A DNA stretch of 64,000 nt from Tamlana flava (GCF_041287255.1 NZ_JBGGTX010000001.1:620001-684000); one strand, 5' to 3'. Numbered from the stretch's first letter, positions 7,406 to 16,895 are shown. Notes: generated by a model from the sequence alone, not told the origin. Made by a program: numbers and translations.

Positions 7406-10400
7406 TTATTCAATGTCTGCGTCATCAGATTCAATGGTGTTCTTTTCCCAATTTTTCTTTTCCGTTATGTAATAAATTAATGGAATAACTAACAGTGTAA
7501 GCAATGTTGAAACAATGGCACCAAACACCAATGAAATAGCCAACCCTTGGAAAATGGGATCAAATAAGATAATGACAGCTCCAATAACCACAGCACCCGT
7601 TGTTAACAAAATTGGCGTTGTTCTTACGGCTCCCGCTTCTATAATTGCTTGTTTCATAGGCACGCCTTCGTTTAAACGAATTTCAATAAAGTCGATTAAC
7701 AGCACCGAATTCCGCACCATAACACCAGCCAAGGCAATCATACCTATAAATGAGGTGGCGGTAAAGAAGGCCCCCAACAACCAGTGGCCAAATACAATGC
7801 CTATTAACGACAATGGAATGGCAACCATCATCACTATTGGTGTTCTAAAATTTTGGAACCAGCCAACAATCAGCATATAAATAATGATGATAACCACCAT
7901 AAATGCCGCACCTAAGTCTCTAAAGACCTCAAGGGTAATTTGCCATTCACCATCCCATTTTACGGTATAATCGTCTTCATTATCGGGCTGGTTCATGTAC
8001 AGTTCATTAATATTATAGCCTTTAGGAAGTTTAATTTGTTTCAACTTTTCTTCCATTCCCAAAATAGCGTATGCCGGACTTTCCAACCCTCCTGCCATAT
8101 CGGCCAACACATAAACCACTTGCTTTTGGTCTTTTCTAAAAATGGTTTTCTGCAACGTGTCATGTTTTATTTTTACCAAATCGCTTACAGGAACCATTCC
8201 TCTTTGGCCTTTAATTTTAAGATTGGTAACCTCTTGTAATGATGTTTTATCGGCATCATCCAATTTCATGACAATACTAACGGCGTCATTGGATTTTTCG
8301 TCATACAGATTACCAATAGAATGCTCGCCCATCAAGTATGTGAGGTTTCCAACTATTCGTTGTGGAACCACACCATTTAACATGGCTTTTTCCTTATCTG
8401 CCTCAATTTTGTATTCCGTTTGTGGTGCTTCAACCATCCAATCGATATCCACCACATCATCGGTTTTTTGAAGAATTTGCTCAACTTGTTGCGCCACTTT
8501 TATTTGTCCGTCATAATCAGGCCCATAAACTTCGGCTACTATGGTTGATAGCACCGGAGGTCCAGGCGGTACCTCAACAATTTTTACATTGGCATTGTAC
8601 TTTTGGGCAATTTTCTGGATTTCAGGTCTAATACGTTTTGCAACATCATGACTTTGCGCATCCCTTTCGGCTTTGTGCAATAAATTTACTTGAATATCAG
8701 CTGTATTGCTCGCTCCTCGTAAATCGTAATGACGTACCAAACCGTTGAATGTAATTGGTGCCGAAGACCCCACATAACTTTGGTAATTAACCACTTCTGG
8801 AACCGATTTTAAATATTGGGCAATATCTTTTGCCACGGCTCCTGTACGCTCTAAAGTTGTGCCTTCTGGCATATCAATAACAATTTGAACTTCATTCTTG
8901 TTATCAAAAGGAAGCATTTTTACAGCCACCCATTTGGTAAAGAATGCCATCACAGAAAACAGCAATAAAACCACAGTTATTCCCATCATAGACCATCTTT
9001 TGGATTTACTTTCCAACAATGGTTCTTCAACCTTTTTGTAGATTTTATAAATTTTACTGGTCTCTAAACCTTGTTCCTCTTTATGCTCTTCTTTATCTTT
9101 CACTTTAAGCAAATGAAACCCTAAGTATGGCGTAACCGTTAAGGCCACAAATAACGATAGCATCATAGCAATAGACGCTCCAATGGGCATCGGACTCATA
9201 TATGGTCCCATCATCCCAGACACAAACGCCATGGGTAAAATTGCTGCAATAACTGTAAACGTTGCCAAAATGGTTGGGTTACCTACCTCATTGATGGCGA
9301 AAATAGCCGCTTGTTTGAATGGCAACTTCTTCATATGGAAATGCCTGTGCATATTTTCAGCAATAATGATACTATCATCTACCACAATACCAACAACAAA
9401 TACTAAAGCGAACAATGTAATCCTGTTAAGCGTGTAACCTAACATATAATAACTAAACAGTGTAAGCGCAAAGGTTAATGGCACCGAAAAGAACACCACT
9501 AATCCGCCTCTCCAGCCCATAGCCAACATAACCAAAACCGTAACCGCTAAAATGGCAACCCCCAAGTGCAATAACAATTCTGATACTTTATGCGATGCGG
9601 TTTCACCATAGTTTCTGGTAATTTCTACATGAACATCATCTGGAATCAAAGTTTTCTTTAAATCCTCAACTTGGTCTAAGATTTTCTCTGAAATCTTCAT
9701 CGCATCTGCACCTTTTACTTTTGAAATAGAAATGGTGACTGCAGGATATTCCGATTGGTGAATAACACCTTCTTCCGTTGTGCTTCCATAACCAAAACTA
9801 ACATAGTTAGCTGGCGATTCAGGACCATCTTTTATTTCCGCAACTTGTTTTAGGTAAACAGGCATATTTTGCGACGTGCCAATAACTAAGTTTTTAACAT
9901 CATCTGCACTGCTTAAAAATTTACCGGTTGTTAAAAGATATTCGGTATCGTTAGCATTGAAATGACCAGATTGAGCACTACCATTATTGGCTTGAACCAT
10001 TTGCATAATACTCAACGGATCTACATTAAGCTCTGCCATTTTGCCTTTATCCAAAATAACCTTTAGCTGACGGTTTCTTCCTCCAATTACTTTGGTTATG
10101 GAAACATCCTTTATCTTTTTAATATCTGATGAAAGTTCCTCTCCTATTTGACGCAGCTCATAATCATTGTATGCTTCACTCCAAAGCGTTACACCAAGCA
10201 TGGGTACATCGTCAATAGAACGTGTTTTAACCATGGGCTCATAGATGCCATTTATAAACATATCTCTATGTTTCATCAACTCATCATAGAGCTTTACATA
10301 GGAGCGCTCAGTGTCTTCACCAACATAAAACTGAACAATAATCATGGCTTGACCGTTCATGGCCATTGCATGGATATGCTCAACACCATTAATGTTTGAA

Positions 10401-10627
10401 ATGATTTTTTCCAAAGGTTTTACAACCCTGTTCTCAACTTCCTTCGGGCCAGCTCCAGGATAGCCAACCATAACGTCGGCCATCGGAACAATTATTTGAG
10501 GCTCTTCCTCTCTTGGAATTAATGTGGAACTGTAAACGCCAATAATCATTAATGCTATCATCAACAAAATGGTCAACTTTGAATTGATGAAGAAATTGGC
10601 TATGCGTCCTGCGAATCCTTTTTCCAT
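7406..10627 (-). CDS. RND efflux pump inner-membrane permease
   Basis: A 1073-residue proton-driven RND permease (AcrB/AcrD/AcrF superfamily) that exports substrates through an adaptor and a TolC channel. TM1 is at about 13-31. The second membrane block carries the proton-relay acidic pair in FVVGIVVDDSIIIAEN (TM4), and the second half repeats the fold (WFQNFRTPIVMMVAIPLSLIGIVFG, IALAGVMVRNSVLLIDF). Two large periplasmic loops are present. The DD pair and overall form point to an organic-compound (HAE-like) pump more than a CzcA metal pump, but the substrate cannot be read from sequence. It sits third in the order tolC, adaptor, permease, PII-like, DUF2892. Confidence 0.95.
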   Translation of the reverse strand: MEKGFAGRIANFFINSKLTILLMIALMIIGVYSSTLIPREEEPQIIVPMADVMVGYPGAGPKEVENRVVKPLEKIISNINGVEHIHAMAMNGQAMIIVQFYVGEDTERSYVKLYDELMKHRDMFINGIYEPMVKTRSIDDVPMLGVTLWSEAYNDYELRQIGEELSSDIKKIKDVSITKVIGGRNRQLKVILDKGKMAELNVDPLSIMQMVQANNGSAQSGHFNANDTEYLLTTGKFLSSADDVKNLVIGTSQNMPVYLKQVAEIKDGPESPANYVSFGYGSTTEEGVIHQSEYPAVTISISKVKGADAMKISEKILDQVEDLKKTLIPDDVHVEITRNYGETASHKVSELLLHLGVAILAVTVLVMLAMGWRGGLVVFFSVPLTFALTLFSYYMLGYTLNRITLFALVFVVGIVVDDSIIIAENMHRHFHMKKLPFKQAAIFAINEVGNPTILATFTVIAAILPMAFVSGMMGPYMSPMPIGASIAMMLSLFVALTVTPYLGFHLLKVKDKEEHKEEQGLETSKIYKIYKKVEEPLLESKSKRWSMMGITVVLLLFSVMAFFTKWVAVKMLPFDNKNEVQIVIDMPEGTTLERTGAVAKDIAQYLKSVPEVVNYQSYVGSSAPITFNGLVRHYDLRGASNTADIQVNLLHKAERDAQSHDVAKRIRPEIQKIAQKYNANVKIVEVPPGPPVLSTIVAEVYGPDYDGQIKVAQQVEQILQKTDDVVDIDWMVEAPQTEYKIEADKEKAMLNGVVPQRIVGNLTYLMGEHSIGNLYDEKSNDAVSIVMKLDDADKTSLQEVTNLKIKGQRGMVPVSDLVKIKHDTLQKTIFRKDQKQVVYVLADMAGGLESPAYAILGMEEKLKQIKLPKGYNINELYMNQPDNEDDYTVKWDGEWQITLEVFRDLGAAFMVVIIIIYMLIVGWFQNFRTPIVMMVAIPLSLIGIVFGHWLLGAFFTATSFIGMIALAGVMVRNSVLLIDFIEIRLNEGVPMKQAIIEAGAVRTTPILLTTGAVVIGAVIILFDPIFQGLAISLVFGAIVSTLLTLLVIPLIYYITEKKNWEKNTIESDDADIE

Positions 10628-10722
10628 AATATATATTCCCGTTTTATTTCCCCTGAGGGAAAAATTTATTGGGTTATTTTTAATTAATACTAAACAATAA
10701 TCTTACTAATAGCTGAGACAGC

Positions 10723-11799
10723 TTACTGCACACTCACCTTTGCGCCATTGAACAATCTTCCTTCGGCCGAAACAATGTAGCCTTCATCTGCACTTAAACC
10801 AGACAACACTTCAACTTGATTCCCAAAAGTACTTCCTAAGCGCACCCAACGTAAAATAGCCGTATTGCTTTGGCTAACCGTATAAATTCCGGTTAGTTGT
10901 CCGTTGGTTACAATGGCGTCTAACGGCACCAAAACAACTTGGGCTTTAGTTTGCTTTTCAACTGGAAACTGCACCGTTGCAAACATTCCCGAAAGAATGT
11001 TCGCTTCGGTAGCATCCAGCACTATTTTAACCAAATATTGCCCACCTGTATGCTTTGCTGAGGCACTAACCTCAGTTACTTTCCCTTTAAGTGTTCCATC
11101 AATAGATTTTACCAAAACATCTACTACAGTGCCATTCTTAATTTTGGAAATTTCGGTTTCAGGTACCATAGCCACTACTTCAAAAGTCCCTGGAGACTCT
11201 ACAGAAATTAAAGGCTGTCCTGGGTTTGCCATATCACCTTCTTTAACCGTTTTTAAAGTAACCACACCATCAAATGGCGCTCTAAGGTTAGAATAGGCAA
11301 ACTGTGCGTTTACTTCATTCTCCATTTCTTTGGCTCCATTTAAACGGGCTTTTGCCATTTCAAAATGCGCAGTCATATCGTCCATTTCCTTTTGTGAAGC
11401 ACTGTTATTGGCAAATAGACTTTTAAAACGGTTATAATCTTTTTCGGCATTGTTAAAAGCGGCGGTTGCCTCAGTAATGCTGGCATTAACCTGTGCTTTT
11501 TTAGCCTGTAAATCTGCATTGTTAATGGAAATAAGCAATTGTCCTTTTTTTACTTTATCACCAACATTAACGTGTACTTTATTTACAAAACCCATCATTC
11601 TGGTGCTTAAATCGGCACTATTTGTGGCTTGCACTTTTCCGCTTGCACTTAAAAATACATTACTTCCATTGGCCGTAACTTGAGCAACCGTTACCGGTAT
11701 TGCTGGAGCATTATCGGCAACAACTTTTTTATCTTCCTTTCCGCAGCTTGCCATCAATAGGGTTAGTGTTAGTGCTGCCACTGTATTTATTATTTTCAT
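10723..11799 (-). CDS. RND efflux periplasmic adaptor (membrane fusion) lipoprotein
   Basis: Connects the inner-membrane permease to the TolC-like channel. The ATG at 11799 gives 358 residues beginning with a lipoprotein signal (LMASC, acylated Cys19). Next come a biotinyl-lipoyl-like half motif, a helical hairpin (about 90-150, QAKKAQVNASITEATAAF...), the second lipoyl half (FAYSNLRAPFDGVVTLKTVKEGDMANPGQPL) and beta-barrel domains. An upstream in-frame ATG at 11892 overlaps the tolC stop (TAATG) and would add 31 residues. I reject it because the extra sequence would bury the lipoprotein signal. It could still act in translational coupling. Confidence 0.93.
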   Translation of the reverse strand: MKIINTVAALTLTLLMASCGKEDKKVVADNAPAIPVTVAQVTANGSNVFLSASGKVQATNSADLSTRMMGFVNKVHVNVGDKVKKGQLLISINNADLQAKKAQVNASITEATAAFNNAEKDYNRFKSLFANNSASQKEMDDMTAHFEMAKARLNGAKEMENEVNAQFAYSNLRAPFDGVVTLKTVKEGDMANPGQPLISVESPGTFEVVAMVPETEISKIKNGTVVDVLVKSIDGTLKGKVTEVSASAKHTGGQYLVKIVLDATEANILSGMFATVQFPVEKQTKAQVVLVPLDAIVTNGQLTGIYTVSQSNTAILRWVRLGSTFGNQVEVLSGLSADEGYIVSAEGRLFNGAKVSVQ

Positions 11800-11891
11800 C
11801 TTTATATTTTTATTTCTAAACTGTAATTTCATTCGATTTATCTTTTCGGTTTTAGTTGAATACTGAAACTGTGAACTGTTAACTATATCCA

Positions 11892-13199
11892 TTATTTCGT
11901 CAAAAATTGCAAGTAGGCTAATGCATAGTTGTACTCAAATATGGTTTGGTAGTATTCCAATTGTTTTTGTGCATATTGCGTTTCTGCCATTAATAAATCG
12001 GATGTTTTTTCCAACCCCTCTTTAAATCGATTTGTTCTAATTCGCAATGATTCTTCAGATTGCGCCAATGCCAAAGTGTTTAAGTTTAACTTGTTTTCCG
12101 CATCGGTAAACATACGTTTGGCTTTGTTGAATTCTAAATTGCTTTTAGAAACATATTGCTCGTATTCTAATTTCGATTTTTCGAATTCAGCTCTACTTTT
12201 TTGGGCTTTTCCAAATCGCTTTGAACCCTGAAAAATATCCCAAGATAACTGCGCCCCGAACATGTAGCCGTTGCTATTACCCTGGAAAATTTCATCGTCA
12301 TATAAAAAGTAATTTCCAAAGGCATTCAATCGAGGTAAAAACGCCATTTTATCAGATTGGCTCATGGCTTTATAGGCATCGGTTGCCATTGCCATAGCTT
12401 TAATATCCGAGCGATTTTCTGAAATCATGGCCATTTCAATGGTTGGCGACAATACCCTTAAACTATCTATTGGTTTGTAAACGGCTTCGGTTTCATCATT
12501 CATTAAAAAAGACAGATAATTGGAAGCATTCAGCACATTACTCTTGGCCATTTGCAACTGGTTTTGCACTTCGGTTACCCGAACCTCCACGTTTAAAATA
12601 TCGGAGCGTTGTAAATAACCTTGATTAAAACTGTTGTCCGCCAGTTTTTTGTTGGCGTTGGCAGCTTCCAAAGCTTTTTCTAAAACAGCAACACCTTTAT
12701 AGGCTAACTGCAATTGCATATAAGCTTTATCTACTTCAAATTCCAGATACTCAGCAGTGCGTTGTGTTTGCAAAGACATAGCGTCCATTTTTGATTTTGC
12801 CGCCTTACGGTGATAAAAACCGTCAAAATTGAGCAATGGTTGTTGAATTTCCAGCTTGGTTTCAAAATTTTCAATCTGGGACGGGTCGTTTAACAATACT
12901 GGATCAAAATCGCTGGCTGTTAAAATTTCCTGGTTCACTTTTGAGCCAAACGCCATTAATGGGTTTGTAGTGGCCATTCCGGTATGGCTGGCTGTAATAT
13001 TTGGCAGGAAAACCGCATTGGTTTGACGGTAATCTGCTCTGGCCTGTTTGAATTCTTCTGCAGAAATCTTTAAGGACACGTTATGTTCTGATACTTTCGT
13101 TAATGCCTTGGTTTTGGATATGGTAACCACATTCTGTGCCTCAAGACCAAATGACCAAAACAAAAACGATAAAGTAATTAAGTAATATATATTTCGCAT
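11892..13199 (-). CDS. TolC-family outer-membrane efflux channel
   Basis: Outer-membrane exit duct of the RND pump. The 435-residue protein has a signal peptide (about 1-21, ending GLEAQ). Two repeated long helical regions follow, typical of the OEP family, with heptad-rich segments such as EFDKAYMQLQLAYKGVAVLEKALEAA and KSRAEFEKSKLEYEQYVSKSNLEF. It is the first gene of the minus-strand operon and its stop codon overlaps an in-frame ATG of the adaptor gene. The promoter region upstream (13200-13270) holds a -7 box and a palindrome. Confidence 0.93.
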   Translation of the reverse strand: MRNIYYLITLSFLFWSFGLEAQNVVTISKTKALTKVSEHNVSLKISAEEFKQARADYRQTNAVFLPNITASHTGMATTNPLMAFGSKVNQEILTASDFDPVLLNDPSQIENFETKLEIQQPLLNFDGFYHRKAAKSKMDAMSLQTQRTAEYLEFEVDKAYMQLQLAYKGVAVLEKALEAANANKKLADNSFNQGYLQRSDILNVEVRVTEVQNQLQMAKSNVLNASNYLSFLMNDETEAVYKPIDSLRVLSPTIEMAMISENRSDIKAMAMATDAYKAMSQSDKMAFLPRLNAFGNYFLYDDEIFQGNSNGYMFGAQLSWDIFQGSKRFGKAQKSRAEFEKSKLEYEQYVSKSNLEFNKAKRMFTDAENKLNLNTLALAQSEESLRIRTNRFKEGLEKTSDLLMAETQYAQKQLEYYQTIFEYNYALAYLQFLTK

Positions 13200-13221
13200 G
13201 TAATATTTTATTTATTTGGCG

Positions 13222-13229
13222 CAAAATTA
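13222..13229 (-). promoter_or_regulatory. -7 box (TAATTTTG) of the RND efflux operon
   Basis: On the minus strand TAATTTTG fits the Bacteroidota -7 consensus TAnnTTTG, 22 nt upstream of the tolC ATG. The nearest TTTG upstream (13256-13259) is about 26 nt away, longer than the usual 19, so the -33 element is uncertain. Confidence 0.5.
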
Positions 13230-13251
13230 TATCACTAAATCGGGTGAGTGC

Positions 13252-13265
13252 GTAACAAAGGTTAC
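13252..13265. promoter_or_regulatory. Palindromic operator candidate of the RND efflux operon
   Basis: GTAAC-AAAG-GTTAC is a perfect 5-bp inverted repeat. It spans the expected -33 region of the efflux promoter, a position where TetR- or MarR-type repressors of pump operons usually bind. No regulator gene is adjacent. Confidence 0.4.
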
Positions 13266-13391
13266 CGAGGTGAATTATTATTGAAGTTTTAGTTTCTAAC
13301 AAAAGTTAAAGTCTTGAAAAAGAGTAAGTTTTAATTTATTGAAAACATAACTAAACATTCTAAAAAAAATATTTTCAATTCAAAAAAACAC

Positions 13392-13399
13392 TAATTTTG
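13392..13399 (+). promoter_or_regulatory. -7 box (TAATTTTG) of the ATP-grasp/GCS2 operon
   Basis: TAATTTTG matches TAnnTTTG and lies 31 nt before the chosen ATG at 13431. It predicts a leader of about 25 nt and argues against the TTG at 13413 as start. No clear TTG -33 box is seen. Confidence 0.5.
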
Positions 13400-13430
13400 T
13401 TTAAAATTTATATTGCTGAATGCTACGTTA

Positions 13431-14876
13431 ATGCAAAAATATATTGTTGTCAATCAACCTGAAAAGTGGAATTTTTCGATTGAACATATTACCGTTATTT
13501 CTTCTCAAGATTACTTAACAAACCCCAAATTTTCGTTGCTCAAAAAAGCTCGGATTTTCAATCTATGTAAAGATTACAACTACCAATCCAAAGGCTATTA
13601 TGTATCGCTTTTGGCCGAGGCGCGTGGGCATTTGCCTATTCCAACGGTAAAAAATATTGTTGATCTAAAAAACTTAAAACTAGTAAGAATTGTTTCGGAT
13701 GAATTTGACGATATCATTCAGCAAAGTTTAAAAAACATAAAATCCCGCGAGTTTACTTTGAGCATTTACTTCGGACAAAATGTGGCCCAGAAGTATAAAG
13801 AGCTTAGCAACTTATTTTATAGACATTTCCAAGTGCCATTTTTTAGGGTGAAATTTAATTACACCACCAAGTGGAACATTCACAGTGTTAAGGTCATTTC
13901 AGAAAGCGAAATCCCGAATGAGCATTTGGAAAGTGTGCATCTGTTTGCCAATCAGTACTTTTCTAAAAAACGCTACGACAAACCAAAATTAATAACCAGC
14001 GATTTTGATTTGGCTATTTTGGTCAATCCTAACGACCCTGCACCACCAAGTAACCCAAAGGCATTAAAAAAGTTTGTTGAGGTAGCGGAAAAGATGAACA
14101 TTTACGCCGAAATTATTGAACCCAAGGATTTAACGCGTCTATCCTCCTTTGATGCGCTTTTCATCAGGCAAAGCACCGAAGTAAACAACGAAGCTTACGC
14201 CTTTGCCCGAAAGGCACAGCAAGAAGGCATTGCTGTAGTTGATTACGCCGATGCCATTTTAAAATGCTGCAATAAGGTTTATATGGCCGAAGCCTTGGAA
14301 AACGCCAATATAGATACCCCAAAGACCATCATTGTGCACAAAGACAATCTTAATGAGGTTTTGAAACATACAGGCCTACCATGTGTGCTTAAAGCTCCTG
14401 ATTCTACATTTTCATTTGGGGTGAAAAAGGCCAAAACTACTGAAGAATTCAGTTCACTTGCCAGTAGCATGCTCAAGGAATCCGATTTAATTATTGCCCA
14501 AGAATTCTGCCCGTCCGATTACGATTGGCGCATTGGTATTATAGATGGCAAGCCCTTTTACGCCTGTAAATATTACATGGCCAAAGGGCATTGGCAAATT
14601 TATAATTGGAAAGCAAAAAACAAAAATGACCAGGATGGTGACGCCGATTGTTTACCAATTGAAGAAGTGCCAAAAAAAGTTATAAAAATGGCCATTAAAT
14701 CAGCAAAACTAATGGGTAAAGGACTATTTGGTATTGATATAAAAGTTGTTGACAGCAAACCCATGGTGATTGAAATAAATGATAACCCCAATATCGATTT
14801 TGGTGTTGAAGATCGGTTTTATGGCGATTTGGTTTATTCTGAAATATTAATGGCATTAAAATCTAGACTGGATTAA
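13431..14876 (+). CDS. RLAN-domain RimK-like ATP-grasp ligase
   Basis: Predicted ATP-dependent carboxylate-amine ligase. The N-terminal part (about 25-180) fits the RLAN (RimK-like ATP-grasp N-terminal) domain. The C-terminal ATP-grasp domain (about 270-475) shows the ATP-binding LPCVLKAPDSTFSFGVKKA, the adenine-linked IIAQEFCPSDYDWRIGIIDGKP, and the metal-binding end GIDIKVVDSKPMVIEINDNPN. RLAN-ATP-grasp proteins are known to co-occur with GCS2 and peptidase-like genes in neighbourhoods proposed to make small peptides or modify proteins. Here the gene is first in a three-gene operon, with the GCS2 gene starting 1 nt after its stop. The frame opens at a TTG (13413), but the ATG at 13431 suits the promoter spacing and gives MQKYIVVNQPEKW. 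The product is unknown. Confidence 0.88.
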   Translation: MQKYIVVNQPEKWNFSIEHITVISSQDYLTNPKFSLLKKARIFNLCKDYNYQSKGYYVSLLAEARGHLPIPTVKNIVDLKNLKLVRIVSDEFDDIIQQSLKNIKSREFTLSIYFGQNVAQKYKELSNLFYRHFQVPFFRVKFNYTTKWNIHSVKVISESEIPNEHLESVHLFANQYFSKKRYDKPKLITSDFDLAILVNPNDPAPPSNPKALKKFVEVAEKMNIYAEIIEPKDLTRLSSFDALFIRQSTEVNNEAYAFARKAQQEGIAVVDYADAILKCCNKVYMAEALENANIDTPKTIIVHKDNLNEVLKHTGLPCVLKAPDSTFSFGVKKAKTTEEFSSLASSMLKESDLIIAQEFCPSDYDWRIGIIDGKPFYACKYYMAKGHWQIYNWKAKNKNDQDGDADCLPIEEVPKKVIKMAIKSAKLMGKGLFGIDIKVVDSKPMVIEINDNPNIDFGVEDRFYGDLVYSEILMALKSRLD

Positions 14877-14877
14877 C

Positions 14878-16104
14878 ATGGGCAAGAAATATCATTTATT
14901 TGAGGTTTTTGGTATTGAACTGGAATATATGGTTGTAGGTCGTTCCAATTTAAAAATCATGCCCGTTGTAGACCAACTGCTTACTTTGAAAAATGGTGAA
15001 TTAACCTCAGACGTTGATAATGGCCCTGTTGCTTGGAGCAATGAATTGGTTGCCCATGTTGTGGAATTAAAAACCAATGGGCCCGCAAAAAACCTCAAGA
15101 CGCTTCCTGGGCAATTCCATAAAAATATTCTGGAAATCAACAGTTTATTGGATTCTGAAAACGGTATGCTTTTACCAACAGCAGCACATCCTTTGATGGA
15201 TCCATTAACTGAAACCACGTTATGGCAGCATAGCTACAGCGAGGTTTATGCTCTTTATAATCGTATTTTTAACTGTAAAGGTCATGGCTGGAGCAATGTA
15301 CAAAGCACCCACATCAATTTACCTTTTTATGATGATGCTGAATTTGAAAAACTGCACGCCGCCATTCGAGTTGTTTTACCCTTAATTCCTGCATTGTGCG
15401 CTAGTTCGCCAATTTTGGAAGGACAAAATACAGGGTTTAAAGATACCCGATTGGAATATTACAAAACCAATCAAAAGAAAATCCCAGAAATGACCGGTCA
15501 GGTTATTCCTGAAAATGTATTTTCTAAAAAAGAATACGAAAATGTTATTTTCAATCCAATCAATAAGGCTATAAAACCCCATGATACCGCACATATTCTA
15601 GACCATTATTTCTTGAATTCCCGTGGTGCCATTGCTCGATTTGATAGAAATGCCATTGAAATACGGTTGGCGGATATTCAGGAGTCCCCCAAGGCAGACA
15701 TTTCTATTTGCGCCTTCATTATTGAAGTTTTAAAGCTTTTGGTTTCTGAAAAATTATCCCCCTTGGAACGTCAAAAAATATTTGAAGTAGCGCCTCTTTT
15801 CGATATTTTGAATTCCTGTATCAGATGCGGTGAACATGCGATTGTCTCAAATTTGGAGTATTTGAAGCTATTCGGAATTAACGAAGCATGTAACGTCCAA
15901 AACATTTGGAAACACCTTTATAATTTGGTTAAACCGAATATTAATGACGTACATCATCAAGCCATTGAAACCATTTTAAACCATGGCACTTTATCTACAC
16001 GAATATTGGATACCTTAGCTGGTGACCTTTCAGAACCCAACCTTAAAAAAGTCTATTTTGAATTGGCACAATGCCTGCAAGAAAATAAAATATTCACCCC
16101 GTGA
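14878..16104 (+). CDS. GCS2-family glutamate-cysteine ligase homologue
   Basis: A 408-residue member of the carboxylate-amine ligase (glutamine-synthetase-like) GCS2 superfamily. It shows the N-terminal metal-binding strand GIELEYMVV, the central STHINLPF and the later EIRLADIQESPKADIS. Family members join the gamma-carboxyl of glutamate to cysteine or other amines, using ATP. It begins 1 nt after the ATP-grasp stop and its own stop overlaps the GTG of the next gene, so the three proteins are probably made together. It is not a standard GshA: no glutathione synthetase is nearby, and the partner is the RLAN ligase. Substrate unknown. Confidence 0.85.
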   Translation: MGKKYHLFEVFGIELEYMVVGRSNLKIMPVVDQLLTLKNGELTSDVDNGPVAWSNELVAHVVELKTNGPAKNLKTLPGQFHKNILEINSLLDSENGMLLPTAAHPLMDPLTETTLWQHSYSEVYALYNRIFNCKGHGWSNVQSTHINLPFYDDAEFEKLHAAIRVVLPLIPALCASSPILEGQNTGFKDTRLEYYKTNQKKIPEMTGQVIPENVFSKKEYENVIFNPINKAIKPHDTAHILDHYFLNSRGAIARFDRNAIEIRLADIQESPKADISICAFIIEVLKLLVSEKLSPLERQKIFEVAPLFDILNSCIRCGEHAIVSNLEYLKLFGINEACNVQNIWKHLYNLVKPNINDVHHQAIETILNHGTLSTRILDTLAGDLSEPNLKKVYFELAQCLQENKIFTP

Positions 16105-16781
16105 AACTCGTTTTAACCTGTGAGCATGGAGGAAATATTACTCCCGAAGATTTTAAAACATATTTTGAAGGTCAAGAAGCCGTTTTAAACTCGCATCGAG
16201 GCTATGATTTGGGCGCGCTTGATTTGTTTCAATTCTTAAAACCTTTGGCCGATTATGCGTTATATTCGGAAACTAGCCGATTGTTCATTGAATTAAACCG
16301 TTCGCTGCATCACCCCGAGTTATTTTCAGAATTCACCAAGTCCCTTTCAAAGGCAGAAAAAGAGCAGCTTATAGATACATATTATTTACCGTACCGAACC
16401 GCGGTGGAAAACACAATAATGAATTGGGTTAATCAAAACGAAACCGTTTTGCATATTTCAATTCACTCATTCACGCCCAATCTTAACGGTATTGAACGGC
16501 ATTGCGATATTGGTTTGTTATTTGATTCGTGCCGAAATAGCGAAAAAGCATTTTGCAAGTTTTTCAAAGAAGACATTTTAAGGAAAGCCCCGAATTTAAA
16601 AGTGCGCTATAACTATCCATATTTGGGAAAAGCCGATGGGTTTACAACCCATTTGCGCAAACAGTCCCAAAACAATTATTTGGGGATAGAACTGGAAATC
16701 AACCAAAAACATGCAGTCAACAATGCTTTTCCTGATGAATTAAAGCTTGCTTTGTTTTCTGCTTTAAAATCGGTTTTGTAG
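16101..16781 (+). CDS. N-formylglutamate amidohydrolase-family protein
   Basis: A 226-residue Zn-dependent amidohydrolase-like protein of the HutG (N-formylglutamate deformylase) family. Conserved elements are TCEHGGNITP at the N terminus, HRGYDLGALDL, SRLFIELNRS, SIHSFTP and GIELEINQK. It starts with GTG inside the GTGA overlap with the GCS2 stop (4-nt overlap), a translational-coupling arrangement. No hut genes are near, so a role in histidine breakdown is unlikely. More likely it hydrolyses an amide made by, or protected during, the two-ligase pathway. That is inference from the operon. Confidence 0.85.
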   Translation: MKLVLTCEHGGNITPEDFKTYFEGQEAVLNSHRGYDLGALDLFQFLKPLADYALYSETSRLFIELNRSLHHPELFSEFTKSLSKAEKEQLIDTYYLPYRTAVENTIMNWVNQNETVLHISIHSFTPNLNGIERHCDIGLLFDSCRNSEKAFCKFFKEDILRKAPNLKVRYNYPYLGKADGFTTHLRKQSQNNYLGIELEINQKHAVNNAFPDELKLALFSALKSVL

Positions 16782-16895
16782 AGGAACTTTTGATTTTGAA
16801 GTTGTCTTAATAAAAAATTTCGACTACATTAGGTTAACTATCGATATAAATAATTAACCTTAAAGTTGTGCTTCATTATGACAAACCGTTAACCA

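Noticed and set aside
11800..11892. Upstream start of the RND adaptor gene (TAATG overlap with tolC)
   Set aside because: It would place 31 extra residues before a clear lipoprotein signal peptide. Kept only as a possible coupling signal.
13431..16781. The ATP-grasp/GCS2 operon considered as glutathione synthesis (gshA-gshB)
   Set aside because: The ligase has an RLAN domain and is RimK-like, not GshB-like, and an amidohydrolase is coupled to it, which glutathione synthesis does not need.
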